A DNA stretch of 64,000 nucleotides from assembly GCA_963969495.1 (NCBI GenBank), contig OZ018330.1:70719637-70783636 (forward strand), read 5' to 3'. Each line of letters begins with the position of its first letter. The first letter of the stretch is position 1. Source of the stretch: Ceratothoa steindachneri (taxonomy: Eukaryota; Arthropoda; Malacostraca; Isopoda; Cymothoidae). A model generated the notes under the pieces. The model made no database searches. It saw only the letters and a list, made by a program, of their open reading frames with translations, and was not told the DNA's origin. Both the position numbers and the translations under genes were made by a program. Positions 1-10,510 of the stretch are shown here, in pieces.

Positions 1-878
1 TCGATTTTGAATCGGAGACAACTTCGGAGAAGTCGGAACCATTTTCTGACTTTCGGAAATGATTCAGAAAGTTGACCGAACATTTCGTGAAACATGAAAC
101 TATCGGAACCAAGTCGGAATGGCGCGATATTCGGAATTGAAGTCTCATACACAATACCAGAGAGAGTGTCGTGAGCTACTCTAAATCCAAACGCGAGAGT
201 ACGGTAGCTGTCTCCGGTGGCCAAGTACCTGAGTGTGATCAAGAGCCTCAAGCCAGGCTGTAAGGGCTCCCACCAGAAGATGTATGTTTCTCGATGCGAG
301 GACGGATCCACTCGAGTATTTCTGTAAATGTGTCCTCATCTATGCGCCAAACTGATCCTTCTTAACACCCAATCACGCGCCCAACATGATCTCATCCTGC
401 GGGCTTTCTTCTTGCGCTTCGGCAAACTTTCTTGCTTTTCTTGTACCTCCTCTTGCTGGCAAAGGAAAGCATACCAGTGTGTTGCCAGGGTTTCCAATTA
501 CAGTCTGTGCCATATGACCAGTGAACACCTTTCTCATCGCTGGTAATAACGTTGGTGAGGCCCATTGGTGTCTGCTGCTGTTGATGGTGGTGGAATGACA
601 CTCAGCGCCGGTGAGACCAAGTATATATACACAATGTCAAAATTCGGTTTGCATTCAGGAAGCCAAAAAATGGTTAGAATTTGAATTTTGAAATTCGGAA
701 TTGAGTCGGAATAAACTCGGTTTGCATTTGGAATGCACTTGGTTTGCATTGAAATTAAGGTTTCGAATGCATACCGAATACGTACCGATAAATTCTGACC
801 TTGAAAAAGTGTCCGAATCAATCTCGAACGTGATTCGGGATTGAATCGGAAGCTGTTCGGCTATGTGTGACCTGGGCC
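1..878 (-). pseudogene. PIF/Harbinger transposon fragment with transposase N-terminal remnant
   Basis: On the minus strand at about 345-150 the frames read RIDEDTFTEILEWIRPRIEK and, after a frameshift, LRLLITLRYLATGDSYRTLA then FGFRVAHDTLS. This is the conserved N-terminal block of HARBI1-like transposases, which normally precedes the DDE nuclease domain. The nuclease part is absent: the similarity stops near 130 and gives way to AT/CGG-rich sequence full of TTCGGAA-type words. The right end at 878 reads, outwards on the minus strand, GGCCCAGGTCACACATAGCC, which fits a Harbinger terminal repeat, and TAA follows at 879-881 as a possible 3-bp target duplication. The left end is outside the window. 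The reading is of a deleted, dead copy. The family match is strong by eye; the exact boundary is less certain. Confidence 0.72.
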
Positions 879-1245
879 TAAGAGAGCAGAGGAGTTATAC
901 GTAATTTAGGATAAATAAGCAGGCTAAATTTAGGAAGTTCATTATTATATATTAACTTATTGGTACCGACGTTTCGGGTAGGAACCCATTCTCAGGGATA
1001 TGACATGAGGAATATATACAAACAAGAAATTTTTAGAGAAGTTATCAGATATTTATAAATTAATTATATGGGAAATGGGAAGCATCAGAGGTGGTAATAT
1101 TCAAATTATAAAAATGCAGGGCTTTTAACTATTAGGGAATGGGAAATATGTTTTTGTTTTTAAAATTAAAAACTGAGATTAATTAGTTTTGCGTGTCTTC
1201 GTTGTAAAAAAGGAAGATAATATAAATATTTGAAGAAAAACAAGC
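879..1245 (-). mobile_element. Penelope-like element 1, 3' part
   Basis: This stretch is a close reverse complement of 5690-6030, the 3' end of Penelope copy 2. Shared landmarks include the GGTACCGACGTTTCGGGTAG block (here about 963-982) and TAAGAGAGCAGAGG at the outer end. It is the untranslated 3' region of an element on the minus strand whose endonuclease part lies at 2816-3540. The two parts are separated by a CR1 insertion and other DNA. The outer end touches the Harbinger fragment exactly at its TAA, so one element inserted at the edge of the other. Confidence 0.75.
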
Positions 1246-1433
1246 CGCTGTTCTCTTCCTTAACAGGAAGAGCTTGGTTACACAGGCACCCCTGCGGTGT
1301 GTGGCCTACGGCCTTATTTGCTAATCCTAACCGCCTTTTTTAATCCCCTTTATAGACTCTTTATTTTAATACCCTGAACACCCTTTTCTTGTTCTTCTTG
1401 TTCTTCTTGTTCTTCTTCTTCTTCTTCTTCTAA
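1246..1433. other. Unidentified insert with TTC/TTG-rich microsatellite
   Basis: This 190-bp stretch has no counterpart in Penelope copy 2 or in the antisense CR1 copy at 18803-23400. It ends in a polypyrimidine run of TTGTTC and TTC units (about 1388-1430) directly before the truncated CR1 start. It could be unrecognised 5' filler acquired during CR1 insertion or an older insertion. No coding signal was seen. Confidence 0.4.
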
Positions 1434-2741
1434 AGCGTATTTAGTACGATTTCTAAATTTGCTGACGACACGAAGCTGGGCAACCGTGCCTATGTAAGAT
1501 CGGATGTAGAAAAATTACAAAAGGACCTAAACTGTATTGTCAGATGGGCGGATAAGTGGCAAATGCAGTTTAATTTAAGTAAATGTAAGGTGATGCATTT
1601 GGGTTGCCATAATTTGAGGGTAGAGTATACCATGAAAGGCCAGGTCCTCGACGTAGTTAAATTGGAAAAAGACCTGGGAGTTTTAGTCTCGGATGACTTC
1701 AAAGTCACGAAACAATGCACGGATGCATGTAAAAAAGCAAATCGTGTGCTGGGTTATATCGCGCGTAATTTCACGTTCAAATCCAAAGAGATAATTTTAC
1801 CATTGTATAAATCACTTATGCGTCCACTGCTCGAATATGCAGTTCAATTTTGGGCTCCATACTTAAACAAAGATATCGCGCAATTAGAAAGAGTGCAGCG
1901 TAGGGCTACAAAATTCATTCCCGAGCTGAGAAACAGGCCCTACGAGGAAAGACTCAGGGCATTAGATTTGCCATCTCTCGAAGGCAGAAGATTACGTGGC
2001 CAGCTAATAGAAGTATTTAAAATATTGAAAGGAATTTCAAACGTTGATTATAGGAATTTGTTCGAATTGGATCATAGGGGAAACACTCGCCAACATGGAT
2101 TAAAATTAGTGAACAAGCGATTTAACTCTAGTATAGCCCAAAACTATTTTACGTTTAAAATTACTCAAATTTGGAATAGGCTACCCACCCACGTAGTGGA
2201 TAGTAGGTCGGTAAATATGTTTAAAACCGTCTCGACGTGCACTTAAATAGTGTAAATATAACGTAGTCTGAGCACAGTAAATAAAAACGTCTTTGCAAAA
2301 GGAGTTTGTAGCGGAGGAACAACGAGAGTAAAAATGATGACTAAAAATGATGCCAGCGATTTCTCTTGCATGTGTAGTTTAGATATCCATTTTCTTTTCC
2401 GCCTATCCTATAAATAGTCTTACTATCCTAAAACTAGATTTTCACCACTAGCAGTCGAGGGCTGCGGAAGTTGAGAAGAAAAACTTTCTATCACCCCCCC
2501 TAGGTTGAAGTAGTTAATATGCATGACAATGTACACATGTAGATAAGTGTGTACAGTACATTATATATTGAAAAAAAAAATAATAAATAAATAAAAATAA
2601 TAATAAAAAAAATAAAGCATGTTAGAGATACACTCGTAGATAAGTGTGTATCGTAGTTTTGGATTTAGTGTAGCGGAAAAGCCTCGAGTGGACCTTAGGG
2701 TCTTTGCTGGTCCTAGATTCTGTAGTTCTGTAGTTCTGTAG
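1434..2741 (+). mobile_element. 5'-truncated CR1 LINE (family A)
   Basis: The sequence matches the reverse complement of the 3' third of the CR1 at 18803-23400 nearly base for base from GCGTATTTAGTACG onward. It therefore begins just upstream of the FADD catalytic box of the reverse transcriptase, a typical 5' truncation. The 3' untranslated region (about 2247-2741) ends in tandem copies of the octamer TTCTGTAG, the sort of 8-bp tail known for CR1 elements. A (A)n/AAT-rich tract at 2570-2620 is internal to the 3' UTR. The copy interrupts Penelope-like element 1. Confidence 0.88.
1437..2246 (+). pseudogene. CR1 reverse transcriptase C-terminal part (palm end and thumb)
   Basis: The frame is open for about 270 codons and starts inside the element without a natural initiator. 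Early residues read KFADDTKLGNRAYV, so the catalytic Asp pair of the reverse transcriptase (FADD box) is present, followed by WQMQFNLSKCKVMHLG, EKDLGVLVSDDFK and RPLLEYAVQFWAPYL, all standard CR1/L2 landmarks. Compared with the antisense copy, one base is missing near 2222, which changes the last residues and stops the frame slightly early. Domains upstream of the FADD box (endonuclease and fingers) are missing through truncation, so the copy is not functional. Confidence 0.88.
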
Positions 2742-2815
2742 TTAAAGGAATTATTAGAAATAACTTTGATAAGAAAATTAAATATACTTAGGTGACAACC
2801 GAACTAAAAGAAGAA
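2742..2815. other. Junction sequence after CR1 tail
   Basis: Short AT-rich segment between the CR1 octamer tail and the resumption of clear Penelope homology. Parts resemble the diverged Penelope 3' UTR, but the alignment by eye is loose. Confidence 0.3.
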
Positions 2816-3540
2816 ATCTTAGAAGTGGATTTGGCGTGTGTAATTCGTGGGTGATTATAGTTGTAGTAAAAGTGGAAATGAGCTTTTGTCGGAGTTTATA
2901 GTGGGGTTTATAAATCTAATATAAAGAGATTCCAGTGTACGTAGTTGGTTTTCGGTGTTTGCTGTATCTTTAATTGAAAAATTATTTAAGTTGGGTTTAT
3001 GGCGTGGATGTCTGTTTTCGGTGTGTATTCGGGGGAATTGAGCGGGTCTCCAGTTCTGTTGCTATGCCTAAATGTGCGTTGTGTCGATCCCAAATACACC
3101 TCCAAATTACATCTAAAGCAGGTAAATTCATATATGATGGATGATCGAAACAGCGTTGGTACTTTGTCTTTAATGTTGAAAAGATGTTGTACTTTGCGTG
3201 TGTTTTGAGAAGTTGGTATAAAATGCGTTGCAAGAAATGATGTTTTAGGAAAGGGTGCAAGTTTGGGCCAGAGAAGAGAACTGAGGGGCCCTATATATGG
3301 GATAGGTACGAAAACATTCTCTTTAGGTATATTGTATGAGGGATCTTTCGGGTTAAATATTTTATTGATAAAATTTTGAAGAGTAAGGTTTTGATAAAGT
3401 GTCGTAGAATGGACTCTCGACGATATACCATATATAACTATTCGTTGAGGGAACTTCTTTAATTATCTTTAGAGTGCGTGGATGTCTGGCGGGCTGATAT
3501 TATGTATCTTCGATATGCTTAAGAAGTGGAACTGAGCTCA
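2816..3540 (-). pseudogene. Penelope-like element 1, GIY-YIG endonuclease remnant
   Basis: Read on the minus strand this is the counterpart of 5020-5640. The correct frame gives NTRKVQHLFNIKDK, then IIYEFTCFRC and VYLGSTQRT, the GIY-YIG endonuclease start with its paired cysteines. About two dozen bases after TQRT are missing relative to copy 2, and frames change several times; an 87-codon open frame at 2997-3260 is an out-of-frame reading of the same DNA. The element is dead. Its reverse transcriptase core is not recognisable further upstream, and homology to copy 2 fades beyond about 3480-3540. Confidence 0.75.
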
Positions 3541-4704
3541 AGGATAATAATATTGCTATCATTAATAAAATAGAGTTTTATTAATAATAACTATCAACAA
3601 TACACAAAACGGAAAATATTGACATAAACAGAGAATGGCAAGGGTCATGGGGAATCTAGCTAATCCCAGGATTAAGAGGGATTCAAAAAGGTAAAACAAA
3701 TATAAAGTTAAAGAGATGGGATGGTTCGCTAAACCATTTAAAGCACAGGATAGAATTGACAAAAGGCTTAAATACTCAAAGGTAACGTTCGGCTTACGTA
3801 ATTTTATACTAGTTGTGCAGTGGAAGGCGACGTGAAGGAATTTTCGGTCCGCTGGCGAGTTCCAGCCGAAGGGGGGGAGAATAAAGCGATCCTGACGTGG
3901 CTTCTTGGAAATGAGAACCGTTTCTCGACGAACGGCTTGAAGAACAATGGCTGTTCTACGTTGTTCTCTTCTGAACAACAGGGGGGGTGAGAACCGTCTC
4001 TTGTTTACGGGCTCAAGAACAATGGCTGTTCTACGTTGTTCTCTTCTGAACAACAAGGAGGAAGGGTGAGAACCGTTTCTTAGCGAACGGGCTCAAACGA
4101 ACAATGGCTGTTCTACGTTGTTCTCTTCTGAACAGCAGGGGAAGGGTGAAAACCGTTTCTTGTCAACGTGCTCGAATGAACAATGGCTGTTCTAACGTTG
4201 TTCTCTTTCTGAACAACAAGGGCTAAGCCTTGTGGACTTGGCGTCACGAAAGGCTCGAACCTTGGCACTCAAGGGATATTGTCCTTCTCCTGGACAAGTG
4301 ATGGTGAATCTCGAGGTTGAGGTCCCTTGGCGCACAAAGTGAGAGAGGGTCGTGGTGATGTTTCGCGACGAAAATCTCGATCTCCAATCTCCTCTTAGTG
4401 GTAAAGTTTCCATCTAAATAGTCGAGACACTACCTTGGCGTGGGGGACAATGGAGTGGGAGCTTCGAGGGAATGCACAGCCGAGCCTGGGAACAATGCCT
4501 TATCTGCCCATAAGCCTAACTCAATCTGGCGAGGTCGGCGTATGGGGGCGAACGGAGGAAGATAAACCTCCTTGTTTAAACATTGACTCAGGTGGCTGTG
4601 ATAAGGCGCCAAGCTTCAAAGCGAAGATGCACGTGGGAGCATCGTGGTTTTAAATAACACGTGATATGGGTTGAAATTAACGCGGCCTCAACCCGTTCTA
4701 TCAC
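3541..4704. other. Unassigned region containing a tandem repeat
   Basis: No recognisable protein was found on either strand. Minus-strand open frames here (for example 3562-4056) run through the tandem repeat and an AT-rich tail and look fortuitous. The block between the two inverted Penelope copies includes a GC-richer part (4230-4650). A short hairpin at about 4661-4704 has GTGATATGGGTTGA facing TCAACCCGTTCTATCAC. Confidence 0.4.
3913..4226. repeat. Minisatellite, four 76-80-bp units
   Basis: Four head-to-tail units start at 3913, 3989, 4068 and 4148. Each begins GAGAACCGT(T/C)TCT (GAAAACC in the last) and contains GAACAATGGCTGTTCTACG followed by TTGTTCTCTTCTGAACA. Within each unit GAACA and TGTTC half-sites form small inverted repeats, so each unit could fold into a short hairpin. 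Units differ by a few substitutions and indels in the G-rich spacer. No other copies were noticed in the window. Confidence 0.9.
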
Positions 4705-4909
4705 ATAGAGTTTAATTTGATTTTGGTGAAACAATGACTAAGAAAATGGAGTCTAGAGCCCGTATGTGTAAGTTTTTGGTGAATGGAAGTGGAGAAAGCG
4801 TCGGTTGTGCGTGTTATTAGTAGGTCTAAGAAAGGGGTGGAGTCGTTGTCTTCCTATTCTTGAGTGAATTTCTTAGTCATTATTCCACCAAAATCGAATT
4901 AAACTCTAT
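4705..4909. repeat. Inverted repeat at the 5' end of Penelope copy 2
   Basis: The 41-bp left arm 4705-4745 is an imperfect reverse complement of 4870-4909, with about 120 bp between. The right arm is coding sequence of Penelope copy 2, so the left arm is an inverted piece of the same element. Inverted 5' ends are common for Penelope-like elements and for twin-primed LINE insertions. Confidence 0.75.
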
Positions 4910-6030
4910 CAAAACCTTACCTTTCGCGCTTACAATCTCGCCTCATCATACCTCAATTTCCACAACGAGATTACTTTCCTCACTAACTATTTCCCCCAAA
5001 ACGCATATCCTTCAAACTTATACGATCGAACTCTTGGAAATTTTATCAATAAAATATTTACCCCGAAAGATCCCTCATACAACGTCCCTAAAGAAAAGGT
5101 TTTTGTACCTCTCCCTTATATAGGACCCTTCAATTCACTTCTCTGGGCCAAACTCTCATCATTTCTTAAGAATTCATTTCCCGCAACACATTTTATACCA
5201 ATTTTTCAAAACACACGCAAAGTACAACATCTTTTCAACATTAAAGACAAAATACCAATGCTGCTTCGATCCTCCATCATATATGAATTCAACTGCTCGA
5301 GATGTAATTTGGAGGTGTATTTAGGATCGACACAGCGCACACTACATGTACATACCCGTATTTGCGCACATTTAGTCATCAGCAATAGAACTGGAGCCCC
5401 ACTCACTACTCCTGAGTTCTCCCCTATCCGAATACACTACGAAAACAGAAATCCACACCATAAACATAACTTAAATAATTTTTCAATTAAAGACACCGCA
5501 AACAACGAAAACCAACGACGTACATTGGAATATCTTTATATTAGATTTATAAACCCCACTATAAACTCCGACAAAAGCTCATTTCCACTTTTACTACATC
5601 TATAATCACACACGAATTACACATGCCAAATCCACTCTCCCAAAACAACCCCTATCTTTCAAATATTTCTATTATCTCTCCCTTTTTACAATAGACACAC
5701 CCAAAACGAAATAATCTCAGGTTTTTTTTTAAAAACAAAAACAGATTTCCTATTCCATAATAGTTAAAAGCCCTGCATTTATATAATTTGAATATTACCA
5801 CCTCTGATGCTTCCCATTTCCCATATAATTAATTTATAAATATCTGATAACTTCTCTAAAAATTTCTTGTTTGTATATATTCCTAATGTCATATCCTTGA
5901 TTATGGGTTCCTACCCGAAACGTCGGTACCAAGAAGTTATCATATAATAATGAACTTCCTAAATTTAGCCTGCTTGTTTATCCCCATAATACGTATACGC
6001 CTGGCAACGCGCAACCCCTCTGCTCTCTTA
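4868..6030 (+). mobile_element. Penelope-like element 2, 5'-truncated
   Basis: It contains the end of the reverse transcriptase, a GIY-YIG endonuclease and a 3' UTR of about 420 bp. The 3' UTR matches the reverse complement of 879-1245. The 3' boundary, TCTGCTCTCTTAAG, is followed directly by a (TA)n array from 6033. Copies 1 and 2 lie in opposite orientations about 1.3 kb apart (inner ends 3540 and 4868). Confidence 0.82.
4916..5605 (+). pseudogene. Penelope reverse transcriptase thumb plus GIY-YIG endonuclease
   Basis: One frame stays open for about 229 codons up to the stop at 5605. In order it reads FRAYNLASSYLNFHNEI and TFLTNYFPQN (end of the reverse transcriptase), then YDRTLGNFINKIF, the linker FVPLPYIGP and FNIKDKIP, and the endonuclease start IIYEFNCSRC with VYLGSTQRTL. 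In Penelope-like elements the GIY-YIG domain nicks target DNA and follows the reverse transcriptase. The expected arginine and histidine after the YLG motif appear as RICAHL after a small local disturbance. The reverse transcriptase core is missing, and a one-base shift near 4913 separates the remaining upstream codons, so the copy is defective although the endonuclease frame is intact. Confidence 0.85.

Positions 6031-6032
<2 letters not shown>

Positions 6033-6083
<51 letters not shown>
6033..6083. repeat. (TA)n microsatellite
   Basis: About 51 bp of uninterrupted AT dinucleotides directly after the Penelope 3' end. Confidence 0.98.
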
Positions 6084-6087
<4 letters not shown>

Positions 6088-6288
6088 AAGCAAAAGAGAA
6101 ATCTGACGTAAATGGGCAAGTAAAGAAGAAACAAGAGGTTTTTTTAAAGGGAAGAGAAAGGGACTTTGGAAGAACACAAGGATCAAGGAGAGCAAATGAC
6201 GGCAATCCAAAATGAGAAGATAGAAATAACACCAGGGGAAAAATGATTGGGTGTCACTTTGGAGGGGTTTGAGTTATCGTGCCTTGTA

Positions 6289-6404
<116 letters not shown>

Positions 6405-6894
6405 CTGGCCCAGATCTATAGAGGCGATTTTTCATACTTAAGAAATTCTCAGTCTCACCCATGCAAATTGTGAGGCTTCCTATAAAAACAAACAATTTTA
6501 ATGAAGTTTTAGCTCAATTGAACGAGTTTTAGTAGTGCCACAAAGCTTACAAAATTTGACGTTTTATACTTTTTCCACACCACTCATGAGGTAACTGTAA
6601 TAGGCCGTTTTTTTAATGTGGTATCACAAGGAGGCCTATTCCACAGTGTTTTGCAATGAATTCAGCTTGTTTTGTTAATTGTTCATGCATTTCTTCAATG
6701 CATATTTTGTTGTTTATGGAAAATATTTTCGATGAAATTCTACCACCTGTAGAAGGTACTGACGCTGATATTAATTTTTGGTAAGATGATTATTGTAGCT
6801 CTCAATCAAGGCTACAGCTCTTTCTGCATTGTCATTAAATGACAATCATAGTATGAGTATATTATTTTACTGTTTGTTTGTCACTTCTTTCACT

Positions 6895-7215
6895 CTATTT
6901 TGTAGGGTCTACTTCTAAAAAAAAGGAATTGATCGAGAATTTTGTGAAGAAAAGTTGGGTTGATTCAGTTATGAAGTCAGCAAGAGTTTTGTCTGAGATA
7001 CTCTCTCTTTCTCCCAGTGTATATCGTTTCTCTGGATGCTGTGAGCCAGGCTTCTGCAATGCTCCAGCCATCTTTCTTTTCACATCTAGAGTGACTTTAT
7101 CCATGAAGGCAAGGGACATAAGCTCTTCGCTTAGATACCAAAGGTAATGACCAAATACTTTGCTTGCTACAGAAGCATGTTCCTTATCTTCAGATACTTG
7201 GAAGAAACTTTGCAA
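6895..7215 (-). pseudogene. Transposase-like C-terminal fragment
   Basis: This is a 106-codon open frame reading EHASVASKVFGHYLWYLSEE then LMSLAFMDKVTLDVKRKM, and ending LADFITESTQLFFTKF, SINSFFLEVDPTK. The LWYLSEEL..LAF pattern is what I recall as the C-terminus of a multi-copy animal ORF family. It joins in the same direction, through stops, to the fragment at 7640-8120. It is the best preserved part of the degenerate 6401-9207 element. The catalytic residues of this family are not known to me, so function is not assigned. Confidence 0.55.
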
Positions 7216-7639
7216 GTACTCTAATTCCTTTCGTGGAGCAGTGGATTCAGTTGAAGATGTAGACTAGTTGGTTACGTAGTACTGTACAACAAACTTTGCA
7301 AATCACTCGACTGATGTCTGTTTGCAACTGACTGGGCTCTTCTGCGTGGAATATTATTGCGGGAGGATTGCAGGGAGCAGATTATCTGCTCTTTCTTGGT
7401 CATTTAAAATTATGACTTGAAAAGTACAATTATAATTGAATAAATAACCTTTGCCACCTAGCGTGCTCGATGCACTGACTCCAGATTGTTTGGAGGAAAA
7501 GCCTTCTGTGTCAGCCCCTAAATATGAAACTGCTAGCTACAAAAGAACTTTGTAATCTACTTGAGGCTAATGACATTTCAACTGTTCTTGACAAAAACTA
7601 AGCACAACTTCTTTCCAGGAAACACGTGTATTGTGTGCT

Positions 7640-8120
7640 TCATACGATGAAGCATTGATTGTCTTCCAGGAATCGGAAACGCTTAAATAATTGAATTTCT
7701 GGTCCACATGAAGCAGCAAAACACTTTGGAATTACGTCAGATAGTAGTATTTCGTAAACGTGATGCCTGCAAGGAAAAGCAAAAAGACCTCTATTTAGTT
7801 ATGTTTCTATCGTCATACATGTACCTTTCTTAGGACCAGTGTTACTAGCAGTGGTGTCAAAACACGGCTTTAATAATGTCCTCGATATTCCAATCTTGAA
7901 GACATTCCATCGCTGCTTTTGCTGTTTCAGCACCTGTACCTGACGTTAGTTTCGCTATTTACAGTCTATCTATATTTTTATGCCAATTAAATCAAGCATC
8001 AATTTGCAGTGTGCTTCTACTTATGGTTATATCAACAATATCTCTTTTAAGGGCTAAGCTGTTGCTGAGATCACCATCATCCTTGACGATCACTCATTTT
8101 TTTTCTGTCTAATGTAGCCA
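7640..8120 (-). pseudogene. Transposase-like central fragment with CRHH motif
   Basis: On the minus strand one frame reads GLFAFPCRHHVYEILLSDVI then PKCFAASCGPEIQLFKRF at about 7775-7665. Upstream pieces such as KAAMECLQDWNIEDIIKAVF lie near 7930-7870, split by stops. The spacing and order match the same orphan transposase-like family as the 6895-7215 fragment. Several stops and frameshifts make it non-coding today. Confidence 0.5.
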
Positions 8121-9205
8121 CTAAGTCAGGTGAAATAATTTTCTTGCCTATAAATATTCTCTTTCTTGGAGGACAAGACGCACAGGGCTCTGCTTCATCA
8201 CTGCTGTTTTTTTTTGCTGCTTGAGCTACTTGTTAGCCTAACAACTGACAAATTTACTTGTCTACGCGATTCTTCTTCACTTCTTTTGCGTTTTTCTCTT
8301 CATTCTTTACTATTTTGTTGTCAATACTACCTATATAGCGCCTAGTCTACCTTTCTCTCTCTAAGCCTGTAGAAATGAACGATTTTCTTCATTGGTTATT
8401 ATTTTAGTGCGTTAGCATGAGCTATATCAAACAAACCATTTAAAGATTCTTGGAATGAAGTTTCTTCGGATATTTGAGTTTGATCTCTCCATGATTTTTT
8501 GGAGCGTTCTCAACTGCTCATATTTCTTTTGAATCTTTGTAACTACATGCTGTTTGTCTCTAGTAAGTATTTTTGTTTTGTCCCATACTTCATATATTCT
8601 TGAATATACAATGTTACAGGCCTATTTTACAATTTTGGGCATTGTGTTAAGGAGGAAAGCCGTTTTAATATATCACCATTCGATGGAAGTTTTATGGTTT
8701 AAACTGCACTTGATATGTTAATTATATTCCAGAGAGACTTGTTAAACACAGATAGAACCTGAATCAATGATCACTCTTCAATCGTTCACACAACACTGAG
8801 TAGGGCATTGGTAATTGCCAACTGGTAAGGGATGTGCTGCTGAGGCAATGAAACACGACACTAGAGCGCCTATAAGACTAAGCGTTGGGCTTATTTGTCC
8901 TTTGTACCTACTCTATAACACCACAGGTTATAGGATGATAATGAAACTTATAATGCACTTAATGTAGCTTTTAACATAATACAACTATTAATTTATATTT
9001 AGGTAATACTTACTCTGAAAAATACAAAAGTTCATTAATATTTAACTATTTTTCATATTTTGCACATACATATGTGCGAAACTAACATTAATTGTGGCAC
9101 TACTAAATATTATTCTATTTTGCTGCTAATTTGCACAGCACATTTTTTCATCAAGCCTCACTATATCCAGGGTTGAGACCAAGCATTTTTTCCTTTTGGC
9201 CAGTC

Positions 9206-9208
<3 letters not shown>

Positions 9209-9257
<49 letters not shown>

Positions 9258-9263
9258 TATATA
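9209..9263. repeat. (TA)n microsatellite
   Basis: AT dinucleotide run with one G interruption near the end. It forms the right flank of the 6401-9207 element. Confidence 0.97.
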
Positions 9264-9306
9264 AAGACACTTTTTTCTCCAATAACGAGTAAATTATTGT
9301 ACAATT

Positions 9307-9416
9307 AAACCACCTTTTGAGCACAAAGTCTATTGAACCGGAACTAGTTTCGGTATGAAGTTTTTGATACCGAAACTAGTTCCGGTTCAATAAACTTTGT
9401 GCTCAAAAAGTGGTTT
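9307..9416. repeat. Palindromic element, 50-bp arms
   Basis: The left arm 9307-9356 and right arm 9367-9416 are near-perfect reverse complements around a 10-bp loop. Each arm contains CCGGAACTAGTTTCGGTAT or its complement. The palindrome is flanked by (TA)n arrays at 9209-9263 and 9421-9474. It could be a tiny foldback MITE in a TA target or a cruciform-prone sequence. There is no coding capacity. Confidence 0.9.
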
Positions 9417-9417
9417 C

Positions 9418-9420
<3 letters not shown>

Positions 9421-9474
<54 letters not shown>
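9421..9474. repeat. (TA)n microsatellite
   Basis: About 54 bp of AT dinucleotides directly after the palindrome. Confidence 0.98.
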
Positions 9475-9478
<4 letters not shown>

Positions 9479-9889
9479 AACTCACAAAATAGAGCGTGAG
9501 TAGAGCAATAAATGCAAAAAATCACACAGGAAAATGAAAGGCGGATTCTAAGTACTTTCGAACTTGTTTATATTCTCTTCCTTATGGGAAGGTCGCGGCT
9601 GGAGATGTCTCGTTTATCGATATATAATATAAGGTGGTCCATGGATGTACTTAGCTGACAACGAGAGGAGAAAGAAAGGGAGTGTGGTTTTCTGTTTTCA
9701 TTGGTTACTTTCTGCATTCCATGGCTGATGAAGTAAACATCATTATTGAGAGAGATCCAGATTATGGATGTGGGGTCTAGTTTCTCACTTTTCCATTTTT
9801 AGTCACGTGCGAGTATAGTCGCGGGCCATTCTACATCTCACTATATCGATCGGTCGGTCGGTCTCGTTTTGCTTCTTTTTTTTTAGGTG
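9475..9889. other. Unassigned spacer
   Basis: No coding or repeat homology was recognised apart from a short CGGT repeat at about 9850-9864. Confidence 0.4.
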
Positions 9890-9890
9890 G

Positions 9891-10510
9891 GGCAATAATA
9901 TCATAACTATTCGGTTAATTCAAACGAAATTTGAAACCATTATGTTGTTTTACATTCTCTTTCGAATGATATAATTGGCAAGGTTCTCCAATGGTTAGCT
10001 TAGGAGTTATTTTTTTTGGCAATAACATCATAACTGATCAGCCGATTCTAACGAAATTTGAAATCCTTATGTTGTTTTACATTCTCTTTCGAATGATATA
10101 ATTCCATAGTTCTCCTAAGGCTAGCCCGGTAATTATGTTGTTTTGGCAATAACCATAACTGTTCAGCCGATTCTAACGAAATTTGAAACCCTTATGTTGT
10201 TTTTCATTCTCATTAGAATGATATAATTGCCAAAGTCCTCCCAATTTTAGCCCGTGAATTACTTTGTTTTGGCAATAACATCATAATTATTCAGCCGATT
10301 CTAACGAAATTTGAAACCCTTAAGGTGTTTACATTCTATTTAGAATGACATAGTTGACAAGGTCCTCCAAAGGTTAGCCCGGGAATTACTTTGTTTTGGC
10401 CATAACATCATAACTATTTGGCCGATTCTAACGAAATATGAAACCCTAATGTTGTTTTACATTCTCTTTCGAATAATAGATTTGCCACTGTCTTCCCAAG
10501 GTTAGTTCGG
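9891..10510. repeat. Tandem repeat, five units of about 127 bp
   Basis: Units start at 9891, 10018, 10145, 10271 and 10398. Each begins GGC(A/C)ATAA(C)ATCATAA and contains TTCTAACGAAATTTGAAA (TTCAAACG in the first), then TGTTGTTTTACATTCT and a TTAGCCCGG-like end. Divergence between units is moderate, with a few indels. It is satellite-like and I saw no other array of this unit in the window. Confidence 0.9.

Noticed and set aside
3562..4056. 164-codon minus-strand frame with repeated RREQRRTAIVL
   Set aside because: The repetition comes from the minisatellite; the rest is an AT-rich hydrophobic read-through with no known domain.
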